Source: an uncultured Bacteroides sp.
GTDB taxonomy: Bacteria > Bacteroidota > Bacteroidia > Bacteroidales > Bacteroidaceae
Assembly (NCBI RefSeq): GCF_900547205.1
Contig: NZ_URFY01000067.1
Span: forward strand, 1 to 21,048
DNA length: 21,048 bases
Reading direction: 5' to 3'
A model generated the notes under the pieces. That model ran no database searches. It saw nothing but the letters and a program-made list of their open reading frames with translations, and was not told where the DNA came from. Shown piece by piece: positions 15,156 to 21,048 of the stretch (position 1 is its first letter; the number at the start of each line of letters is the position of its first letter). A program made the translations under genes and the position numbers.

Positions 15156-15193
15156 CGGATGCATCTGCCGGAAACGAACGGATGCATCTGCCG
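15156..15193. repeat. 15-bp direct repeat CGGATGCATCTGCCG (two copies)
   Basis: Exact copies at 15156-15170 and 15179-15193 are separated by 8 bp. Each has ATGCAT, a self-complementary core. They lie between the zinc-finger and DUF4373 genes, 42 bp before the latter's start, and may be a binding site for one of the cassette's DNA-binding proteins (inference). Confidence 0.8.
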
Positions 15194-15234
15194 ATAGAAA
15201 CACTACTATTCACAAGAAACAGATTATTTTTATT

Positions 15235-16155
15235 ATGGGAAGAATAAAACAGGGGCTCGACTATTTCCCCTTGAATACCGATTTCATGCACGACCGTATC
15301 GTGCGCCGCGTGATGAAGCGTGAAGGCGATTCTGCCTTCACCATCCTGCTCTACACCCTTTCGCACCTCTATTCGGGCGAGGGGTACTATCTGCCTGCCG
15401 ACGATGACTTCTGCGACGAACTCTCCGACCAGCTTTTCACTACGGACAATGACTGTGTGCGCCGTGTGCTGCATCTTTACGTGGAGTACGGCTTCTTCGA
15501 TTCCGCCCTCTACAAGCGTTACGGCATCCTGACTTCTGCCGACATACAGCGCCAGTATCTCTTTGTCACCAAGCGCCGCAGCAACCGCCATATCTTGCCC
15601 AACTATTGCTTGATTGCCGAAGAAACGGAGCCAAGCTCTTCGCCGGATGCTGTTGCCGAATTGCCGGATAATGTATGCGCAATGCCCGAAAATGTAACCC
15701 AAGCCCCGGATGCTGCAACAAAAACCGCCTACATAAAAAGAAAAGAAAAAGAAAGAAAAGAAAATATCCTCCCTAACCCTCCTTGCCAAGGAGGGGATGA
15801 GGAAGGGGGAGAAGGAGGTGGTTTTTCTCTGAATAATCCGGAGGCGGCCCCCAATGCGAAGAGCATTCCCGGTCCGGTGGTGAAGAAAAAAGGCGAATGG
15901 ACGCAAGCGGATGTTGACCGTATGCAGGCTCCCGCCGACGGATGTCCGCGCAACCTTTCCGGTTTGCTGGATAATCTCCGCCTCTACCGTATTCCTCCTG
16001 CCGAACAATATGCCATCGTGCTGAAAAGTAATTACGGGGAAATTGGAGGTAAGGTTTGGCAGGGATTCGGCGTAATCCGTGCGAGCGGTGGAAAGATAAA
16101 GCTGCCCGGGCATTACCTACTGAGCGTGCTTAATAAGCGGGATATTGCTTCTTAA
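15235..16155 (+). CDS. DUF4373 / Lin1244-Lin1753 N-terminal domain protein, phage replication type
   Basis: From ATG 15235 this is a 306-aa protein beginning MGRIKQGLDYFPLNTDF, a strong match to the Lin1244/Lin1753-like N-terminal domain (DUF4373) found in phage and integrated-element proteins related to replication initiation. That domain runs to about residue 125 (FVTKRRSNRHILPNYCLI). A linker follows with a lysine/glutamate-rich stretch (KRKEKERKE) and an unusual glycine-rich segment (NPPCQGGDEEGGEGGG) encoded by an inserted palindromic repeat. The last 60 residues (SGLLDNLRLYRIPPAEQYAIVL ... GHYLLSVLNKRD) resemble the helical C-terminal part seen in related Bacteroides proteins. The in-frame ATG at 15145 was rejected because it runs through the intergenic repeats. 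DNA binding is likely; exact job in this cassette is unknown. Confidence 0.85.
   Translation: MGRIKQGLDYFPLNTDFMHDRIVRRVMKREGDSAFTILLYTLSHLYSGEGYYLPADDDFCDELSDQLFTTDNDCVRRVLHLYVEYGFFDSALYKRYGILTSADIQRQYLFVTKRRSNRHILPNYCLIAEETEPSSSPDAVAELPDNVCAMPENVTQAPDAATKTAYIKRKEKERKENILPNPPCQGGDEEGGEGGGFSLNNPEAAPNAKSIPGPVVKKKGEWTQADVDRMQAPADGCPRNLSGLLDNLRLYRIPPAEQYAIVLKSNYGEIGGKVWQGFGVIRASGGKIKLPGHYLLSVLNKRDIAS
15777..15795. repeat. Palindromic REP-like element within the DUF4373 coding sequence
   Basis: CCCTCCTTG and CAAGGAGGG form a perfect 9-bp inverted repeat around a single C. The surrounding bases (about 15767-15826) are strongly purine/pyrimidine biased, with a homopurine run just before. From memory, CCTCCTTGCCAAGGAGG-type palindromes are abundant between genes in Bacteroides. 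Here it is in frame and encodes part of a low-complexity linker. Confidence 0.75.
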
Positions 16156-16247
16156 TGCTCGTCTTGTTGATGTAATATACTGGTATATAGGTTGTTAAAT
16201 GCTTATTTTGTATTAACGAACTTATTAACGCACACTTTCAAAATTCC

Positions 16248-16278
16248 TTGTTCAGTTGAAATTAAGGTCGTATATTTG
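16248..16278 (+). promoter_or_regulatory. Promoter for the HU-like gene
   Basis: TTG at 16248-16250 and TATATTTG at 16271-16278 are 20 bp apart, fitting the Bacteroides consensus. The predicted start is near 16285, giving a leader of about 60 nt before the ATG at 16346. The HU gene thus probably has its own transcript start in addition to read-through from the cassette promoter. Confidence 0.65.
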
Positions 16279-16345
16279 CAGTGTTGATAAGCGCTTAAAG
16301 ACAGAAACTAACAGAATTATTAATGACTAAAAAACAATTACAATT

Positions 16346-16861
16346 ATGCCAGTATTATTTAAACCCTTCCAGTCTACTCTGGAAAACAAGAAAAGCGGTA
16401 AAAAACTGTTTTATCCCCGCGTAGTGCGTTCGGGAAATGTAGATTCCGCACAACTTTCAAAAGAAATTGCAGCCTATTCCTCGCTCTCACCGGGCGACGT
16501 TAAAAACACGCTCGACAACCTTATCACGGTGATGACGCAGCATCTTCAATCCTCGGAAAGCGTCAGTGTCGACGGGCTGGGCACTTTCCGCATGGTGATG
16601 GTGGCGCGTGGAAGAGGTGTTGAAACGTTCGATGAAGTGTCTGCCGCACAGGCAAAGCTCACCGTTCGTTTCCAGCCTGCCACGACCAAGAATCAGGACC
16701 GTACCACTGCTACCCGCTCGATGGTGACCGGTGCTAAGTGCGCACGGTATGACAAGCTGGTAGGCGATGCCGGCGGCGGTGCCAATGGCGGCGGAAACAA
16801 CGGCGAAGGCGGCGGTGGCGGCAATGAGGGAGGCGGTGAGACACCGGATCCGGCTGCATAA
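16346..16861 (+). CDS. HU-like DNA-binding protein with glycine-rich tail
   Basis: This 171-aa protein belongs to the Bacteroides HU-like group. The N-terminal region (MPVLFKPFQSTLENKKSGKKLFYPRVVRSGN) precedes an HU/IHF-type core with LSKEIAAYSSLSPGDVKNTLDNL and the SVDGLGTFRMVM turn that forms the body below the DNA-binding arms. It is longer than classical HU (about 90 aa) because of the N-terminal extension and a C-terminal tail of about 28 residues that is almost only glycine, asparagine and glutamate. A promoter lies 68-98 bp upstream. These HU-like genes recur next to amidase and smalltalk genes in Bacteroides accessory loci. Role is probably DNA architecture or local regulation; targets are unknown. 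Confidence 0.88.
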   Translation: MPVLFKPFQSTLENKKSGKKLFYPRVVRSGNVDSAQLSKEIAAYSSLSPGDVKNTLDNLITVMTQHLQSSESVSVDGLGTFRMVMVARGRGVETFDEVSAAQAKLTVRFQPATTKNQDRTTATRSMVTGAKCARYDKLVGDAGGGANGGGNNGEGGGGGNEGGGETPDPAA

Positions 16862-16902
16862 GCTATTGAAAGACAACGCGTGTACACAAAATGTAAACTG
16901 AA

Positions 16903-16910
16903 TAGATTTG
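16903..16910 (+). promoter_or_regulatory. Weak candidate -7 element before the amidase gene
   Basis: TAGATTTG matches TAnnTTTG and lies 78 bp before the amidase ATG, but no -33 TTG is found at the normal spacing. It may be chance. Confidence 0.25.
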
Positions 16911-16987
16911 CTAAGCAATGACTGGATTGAGTATGGTACTTAATCAGTAGCAGAGTTTTTAACTACACTAAAAAAACATCCATTATC

Positions 16988-17464
16988 ATGAGATTGATCA
17001 ATTTAATTGTGGTGCATTGCAGCGCCACGAGGGAGGATTGTGCGCTCTCCTCGGAAGATTTAGACCAGATGCACCGCCTTCGCGGATTCAAGGGAACAGG
17101 CTATCATTTCTACATCCGCAGGAATGGAAAGATACTCGCCACCCGTCCGCTGGAACGCAACGGGGCACACGCTAAAGGTTTCAACGCCAACAGCATAGCG
17201 GTCTGCTACGAAGGCGGACTGGACAGTGAAGGGCGTCCCGCAGATACACGGACACCGGAACAGCGCGAAAGCCTTCAACTGCTGGTGCTTCAACTGCTGG
17301 ACAACTTTCCCGGTTGCCGCGTGTGCGGCCATCGCGACCTCTCGCCCGACCTGAACAAGAACGGCGAGATAGAACCGAAAGAGTGGATTAAAGAGTGTCC
17401 GTGCTTCGACGCGGAGAAGGAATACGCGGAACTCGTCGCTATGGCGGAGGAGAGGGCGGTTTGA
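16988..17464 (+). CDS. N-acetylmuramoyl-L-alanine amidase, T7-lysozyme type (Amidase_2)
   Basis: This 158-aa enzyme would cleave the bond between N-acetylmuramic acid and L-alanine in peptidoglycan. All catalytic positions of the T7-lysozyme/PGRP fold are visible: zinc ligands H10 (IVVHCSAT), H115 (CGHRDLSPD) and C137 (KECPCF), the catalytic tyrosine Y39 (GTGYHFYI) and lysine K135. NGAHAKGFNANSIAVCYEGG is the usual middle motif. There is no signal peptide, as in phage endolysins. The gene sits between the HU-like and smalltalk genes, a combination that recurs in Bacteroides. Release from the cytoplasm would need another factor; the adjacent micropeptide is one candidate (inference). The length is normal for the family and the gene appears intact. 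Confidence 0.93.
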   Translation: MRLINLIVVHCSATREDCALSSEDLDQMHRLRGFKGTGYHFYIRRNGKILATRPLERNGAHAKGFNANSIAVCYEGGLDSEGRPADTRTPEQRESLQLLVLQLLDNFPGCRVCGHRDLSPDLNKNGEIEPKEWIKECPCFDAEKEYAELVAMAEERAV

Positions 17465-17494
17465 CACAGAGTAAAACAACTTATTAATGAACGG

Positions 17495-17503
17495 AAAGGA
17501 GGT
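17495..17503 (+). promoter_or_regulatory. Unusually strong Shine-Dalgarno site for the smalltalk gene
   Basis: AAAGGAGGT ends 5 bp before the ATG at 17509. Such a complete complement to the 16S rRNA end is uncommon in Bacteroides and supports the short frame being translated. Confidence 0.8.
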
Positions 17504-17508
17504 AAATT

Positions 17509-17610
17509 ATGGCAATGAAGAAATCTGTATGGGATATGATCCTGAAGGTGGTTATCGCGGTTGCTTCGGCTTTGGCCGGGGTACTGGGGGCTAATGCGAT
17601 GAATTTGTAA
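17509..17610 (+). CDS. Smalltalk family micropeptide
   Basis: A 33-codon gene beginning MAMKKSVWDMILKVVIAV and ending GANAMNL. It matches the family NCBI names 'smalltalk protein', about 30-35 residues, found in Bacteroides directly after HU-like and amidase genes. A short basic start (KK) is followed by tryptophan and an uninterrupted hydrophobic helix of about 20 residues (ILKVVIAVASALAGVLGA), suggesting a single membrane segment. A near-perfect ribosome binding site lies 5 bp upstream. It begins 44 bp after the amidase stop and ends 50 bp before the RHS-type gene. No function has been established; a holin-like or membrane-targeting role is speculation. Confidence 0.88.
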   Translation: MAMKKSVWDMILKVVIAVASALAGVLGANAMNL

Positions 17611-17660
17611 GAACCCCGACATTGACACTTATTAATCAATAAACTAGACAATTATTATCT

Positions 17661-20504
17661 ATGATGAATAAAATAACATTTTTACTATTAGCGCTGCTCA
17701 CTTGTGTGGGCAGCGTCTTTGGCCAAACCGGTTCTGCGTCTTTGGCAAAAACGGAGGGAAAATACAAATATAACTATGTACCTGTTTCTCCGATAGCTGA
17801 ATCCTTGATGAAGCATATAATGTGCCCCGTCAATCATAATACGGGTAAGCTTGACTTGAGCATTCCGATCTACGAGATCCGCACAAGGGATTTCACATTG
17901 CCTTTGCGACTTCAATACGACAGTGGCGGCATCAAGGTTTCTTCCGGCAACGGGATTGCGGGACTGGGCTGGAGTATGGATTTCGGTCCAACGATGTCCC
18001 GTAGCATTCAAGGCAGCCGTGATGAGGAGGGTTACCTGATTTACAATCCCAATTTCGGGAGTGATGATGCTTCCTATTTGCATCAGATAACCGAGGGACT
18101 TGCCAATGAGCAGCCTGACGTGTTTTTCTACAGCACGTTTGATTCGCAGGGGAACTTTGTCTACAAGCGCCCTGAGAAGTCTTCGGAAAGCGGGACGTAT
18201 GTGCCTGTATACTTGCCTCTTACTACCACTAAGGTGGAAACCACCGATATAAGATCGGGTTTTAAGGTGACGGACGGTTCCGGCAATATCTACAACTTTA
18301 CAGAAACCGAGTACACCAATCTGGGAATGATTACCGGCTGGAAACTGAAAGACGTGACTAGCCTAAGAAACGACAAGCTTTCTTTCTCGTATGTCAAGCA
18401 GCAACTCACTTACATCGATAATTATGATTATTATGCCGTGGAAGATATGATTGAAGTTCTAAAAAATGGCTACTGGCAAGGAGTAAACGGTGAACTCAGG
18501 TTTTTCAGGACCAATGGTCTTACCTTGGAAAATGACTCCCTGTGGGCGGATTTTAGAACTGAGGATGCCGGCACGTATGACCAGCGGCCTAGCAATTCGG
18601 TTGATGCCAAGTTTCCTAAAGAAATCACTTACGCTAATGGAAAGGTAGTTTTTGACTATTCTGCTTCCCTGCTGACGGGTGTTCATATCTTTGAAAACGA
18701 GCTTGAAATCCAACGCGTCGCGTTGAACTATAAGAAGCTGACTTTTATGGGACGTGCACTGCTGACGGAAGTCAAGTTTACGGACCTTGTCATCAATCAG
18801 AGCCGCAGTTATACCATGTCTTATTATGATTCTTGGAACAATTATTCGCCCATGCAGACCAAGGCCGTCGACCGGTTCGGATATTATAATGGAAAGACCT
18901 CCAATACTGACCTTGTGGAAAGGCAATTGGTTGAGTTTAACTGTGAATCCGACTGCTACTATGCCTATATCGGGGGTGCCGACCGCACGCCGGAAATAGT
19001 CTCCGCGCAAACCTATTCGTTGGAGTCCATCCGCTATCCGTCAGGTGCAAGCGAGGGGTTCTCTTATGATCTCAATACCTATCCTGAAGTGGACGAATAC
19101 GGTAATGAATCCTTGGCCTATGCAGGTGGTCTGCGCATCTATTCCATCCGATGCCGTGATGTGGAAGGCAATTTGAAAAACGAACGTTTTTTCTACTACG
19201 AAAAAGACGGTAAACCGATTGGTTATGTCCCCGAAGTATCCTTTACCGATGAGATGGAAAAGCTTTATTTGCGTAGTAATTCCCGCGACTATCTGCGTTA
19301 CCGTTTGTACTCCTCCCTTCCCGTGGCCGATGCCGGTGCGTCTGCCGGTGTGTCTATATTGTATCCTAATGTGAATGTTGTGGAGAAAGACAGGAGCGGA
19401 AAGGTGTTGGCACGTGAAGAATATGAATTCAATACTGATTTCTACTTCCCAGGCATACTCAATGGCATGGTTCATGATGAAGTGTCGCATTATAAGAAGG
19501 GCAAGTTGATCAGGAAAACGGATTATGATGTTGATACGGACTGTCCCGTACATGATGAACACCATAATTATACCTCGCTTTCCCTTAAGAATAATACCCC
19601 TGTGGTGACTGGCCGTGATGTGCGGCGTGCTAACCTTGTCGTTGAGTATCAGCCGGGTGTGGAGACTCAATATGAGCGTAGTTATCGCGAATACAGGTAT
19701 GGTATCGGCATGGGAAATACGCGGGTGGTACCCCAGATATCCGTCACTTCGGATTACTATGACGGGAAGTCGGTCAGCGATACCATCATCCGGGCTTATG
19801 GCTCCACGGACTGGGATGCCCGCACCGGTCTTCCAGTGTCCGAGACATATAAGTCGAGTGACGGGAAGGAGAAAAAGCGGGAATGCAGATATCCCTATCA
19901 TGAATATTATAATGCCGTAGGAAAAGCGATGACAAATGCCAACGATGTACTGAAGCCCCTTTTTATTGGGGAGACGGTGCAAGGACCTGACGGTTTTATG
20001 TTAGACTCCTCCGCCGGCTTCACTTATGGCATCCATTCTGGTTTTGGCTCGGCGCTGCTGGACGAGATTACCGTCTGGGAACAGGAGGCGTTATACTCCA
20101 TGAGCGAGTCCTATCCCGTACATGATGCTCAAGGGAATATTTGTGAAATCCGTCGTGACGACGCTCCCGTCGTGGCATTGCTCTGGGGCTATGGCTACAG
20201 CCGTCCGGTGGCCATTGTCGAAGGTGCTTCTTATCAGGAAGTAGTGTCAAAACTTGGTGTGAGCATCGAGTCTCTTCAGTCTCTTGACGGGAGTGCTCTT
20301 GAAAACCGTTTGCTTTCGCTTCGTTCGGCATTTCCGGCTCCCTGTCGGGTGACTGTCTACAGGTATGCCCCGCACCGAGGTGTGGTCTATGTGAATGAGC
20401 TCAATGGGAACATAACGACCTACAGCTATGATGGCTTTGGCCGACTGACGGAAACACGCGACAAGGACGGTGCCGTGCTTGAGTACAATGAATATAAGAG
20501 ATAA
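17661..20504 (+). CDS. Large secreted YD/RHS-repeat protein, first of a pair
   Basis: This 947-aa protein starts with a signal peptide (MMNKITFLLLALLTCVGSVFG, then QTGSAS). The N-terminal domain has SPIAESLMKH, NTGKLDLSIPIYEI, FTLPLRLQYDSGGIKVS and GIAGLGWSMDFGP, the opening of Bacteroidetes RHS-type proteins distantly like SpvB/TcaC shells. Beta-rich sequence continues to a recognisable C-terminal region: LLWGYGYSRPVAIVEGASYQEV from W842, RVTVYRYAPHRGVVYVNELNGN, then one canonical YD repeat (YSYDGFGRLTETRDKDG) from about residue 921. It stops just after, at EYNEYKR, without a toxin domain. The next secreted RHS gene starts 28 bp later, so the two are probably co-expressed. Function may be a surface adhesin or part of a polymorphic toxin shell; this is inference. 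Confidence 0.83.
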   Translation: MMNKITFLLLALLTCVGSVFGQTGSASLAKTEGKYKYNYVPVSPIAESLMKHIMCPVNHNTGKLDLSIPIYEIRTRDFTLPLRLQYDSGGIKVSSGNGIAGLGWSMDFGPTMSRSIQGSRDEEGYLIYNPNFGSDDASYLHQITEGLANEQPDVFFYSTFDSQGNFVYKRPEKSSESGTYVPVYLPLTTTKVETTDIRSGFKVTDGSGNIYNFTETEYTNLGMITGWKLKDVTSLRNDKLSFSYVKQQLTYIDNYDYYAVEDMIEVLKNGYWQGVNGELRFFRTNGLTLENDSLWADFRTEDAGTYDQRPSNSVDAKFPKEITYANGKVVFDYSASLLTGVHIFENELEIQRVALNYKKLTFMGRALLTEVKFTDLVINQSRSYTMSYYDSWNNYSPMQTKAVDRFGYYNGKTSNTDLVERQLVEFNCESDCYYAYIGGADRTPEIVSAQTYSLESIRYPSGASEGFSYDLNTYPEVDEYGNESLAYAGGLRIYSIRCRDVEGNLKNERFFYYEKDGKPIGYVPEVSFTDEMEKLYLRSNSRDYLRYRLYSSLPVADAGASAGVSILYPNVNVVEKDRSGKVLAREEYEFNTDFYFPGILNGMVHDEVSHYKKGKLIRKTDYDVDTDCPVHDEHHNYTSLSLKNNTPVVTGRDVRRANLVVEYQPGVETQYERSYREYRYGIGMGNTRVVPQISVTSDYYDGKSVSDTIIRAYGSTDWDARTGLPVSETYKSSDGKEKKRECRYPYHEYYNAVGKAMTNANDVLKPLFIGETVQGPDGFMLDSSAGFTYGIHSGFGSALLDEITVWEQEALYSMSESYPVHDAQGNICEIRRDDAPVVALLWGYGYSRPVAIVEGASYQEVVSKLGVSIESLQSLDGSALENRLLSLRSAFPAPCRVTVYRYAPHRGVVYVNELNGNITTYSYDGFGRLTETRDKDGAVLEYNEYKR

Positions 20505-20532
20505 GTTGGAAACCTTTAAAAAGAAATAGATT

Positions 20533-21048
20533 ATGAATATAAAAAGAATCATAATTCTTGTGCTGATGGTCGTATTCGGCACGAGTTCCGGTCTTCTTCG
20601 CGCCCAGTCGAAAACGATAAACGTGAGCGACCGTTATGGCATCCTTACGCTGACTCCGCTTGACAAATATACCGGAGCGGCCCCCCAATTGAAGACAAAC
20701 AGCGTTCGTACGTTGGCGGACGTGTCCTATGGAGATGGTTTTGGTGGTGTTTCCCAAAAGACTCATATCGGCTTCACCCCTCTGGGAAATGACCTGACTG
20801 AGAGTTACGAATACAACGGCTTGGGAAACCTTGAGTCGCAAACGCTTCCCGTCCCTACATCGGGTGGGGGCGCTTCCAATAAGTACGAGAAGGTCCTTGG
20901 ACTGGCACAACAATACTACGGTGAAAGCAATGCCCGTACCCGCCACACGTATGAACCTTCACACCGCAATCTGTTGTTGAAGCAGTTTGGCGCGGGAGAT
21001 GACTGGGCGGATAAGGCGGTTTCCAAAAGTTATGGTTGTAACCTTGGG
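20533..21048 (+). CDS. DUF6443 / RHS-repeat secreted protein, 5' part only
   Basis: An ATG at 20533 opens a frame that stays open for 172 codons to the window edge. The N terminus (MNIKRIIILVLMVVFGTSSG, LLRAQ) is a signal peptide. Residues 55-172 match the DUF6443 domain that begins Bacteroidetes RHS proteins: ADVSYGDGFGGVSQKTHIGFTPLGNDL, ESYEYNGLGNLESQTLPVP, YEKVLGLAQQYYGES, and HRNLLLKQFGAGDDW. In full-length relatives this is followed by many YD repeats, the RHS-associated core and often a variable C-terminal toxin domain; none of that is inside the window. It lies 28 bp after the first RHS gene, so they form a pair in one operon. A toxin tip and an immunity gene would be expected downstream if it is a polymorphic toxin. 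Confidence 0.83.
   Translation, partial: MNIKRIIILVLMVVFGTSSGLLRAQSKTINVSDRYGILTLTPLDKYTGAAPQLKTNSVRTLADVSYGDGFGGVSQKTHIGFTPLGNDLTESYEYNGLGNLESQTLPVPTSGGGASNKYEKVLGLAQQYYGESNARTRHTYEPSHRNLLLKQFGAGDDWADKAVSKSYGCNLG

Noticed and set aside
15130..16113. A 327-codon minus-strand frame opposite the DUF4373 gene
   Set aside because: It has no recognisable domain and contains a phenylalanine-rich run that is simply the complement of the lysine/glutamate-rich linker.
19041..19982. A 313-codon minus-strand frame opposite the first RHS gene
   Set aside because: It is an antisense shadow with isoleucine/arginine-heavy composition and no recognisable motif; the plus strand has continuous RHS-type sequence with a signal peptide.

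Overview
The window looks like a Bacteroides (or close Bacteroidales) chromosome. Genes are preceded by the Bacteroidetes -7 element (TAnnTTTG), Shine-Dalgarno sites are mostly weak, and several families are typical of gut Bacteroides: a PD-(D/E)XK nuclease/transposase with a heptad-repeat tail, a TlpA-like thioredoxin protein, a WbsX protein, a Lin1244/Lin1753-type (DUF4373) protein, a 'smalltalk' micropeptide, and DUF6443/YD-repeat proteins. All family names come from reading motifs by eye; no search was run.

Layout. (1) 1-2306 holds two divergent genes: the 5' part of a PD-(D/E)XK nuclease family gene on the minus strand, running off the left edge in a 21-bp tandem repeat, and a secreted TlpA-type thioredoxin protein on the plus strand. 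(2) 2303-2392 holds a 29-codon minus-strand remnant that reads like the start of an ECF sigma factor, cut off at the end of the TlpA gene. (3) 2395-14128 is one co-directional minus-strand block. In transcription order it reads: methionyl-tRNA synthetase (metG); an AlbA_2/HATPase protein; a Wzx-type flippase; a GT8 glycosyltransferase; a hexapeptide acyltransferase; a WbsX (GH99-like) protein; a GT-A glycosyltransferase; two GT4 enzymes; and a GT2 enzyme. Most junctions are 4- or 8-bp overlaps, so this is very probably one surface-glycan operon (LPS/LOS outer part, capsule or other exported glycan) that starts within or just after metG. It has no Wzy polymerase, initiating transferase or sugar-nucleotide enzymes, so it probably completes or modifies a glycan begun elsewhere.

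(4) 14129-14809 is about 680 bp without a substantial gene. It holds the metG upstream region, a 10-bp-period GATTA repeat, a very good plus-strand promoter (TTTG-N21-TATCTTTG), a 19-codon leader ORF and several inverted repeats. (5) 14810-21048 is a plus-strand accessory cassette: a four-cysteine zinc-finger protein, a DUF4373 phage-type protein, an HU-like DNA-binding protein, a T7-lysozyme-type amidase, a 33-aa smalltalk micropeptide, and two consecutive secreted YD/RHS-type proteins. The second of these (DUF6443) runs off the right edge.

How the genes may work together. In the minus-strand block the flippase would export lipid-linked sugars assembled by the glycosyltransferases, with acetylation as decoration. 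In the plus-strand cassette, phage-like DNA-binding and cell-wall genes precede a secreted RHS pair. One reading is a mobile cassette that carries a surface or polymorphic-toxin-like RHS system, with the amidase and micropeptide helping passage through the envelope. That functional link is inference from gene order only.
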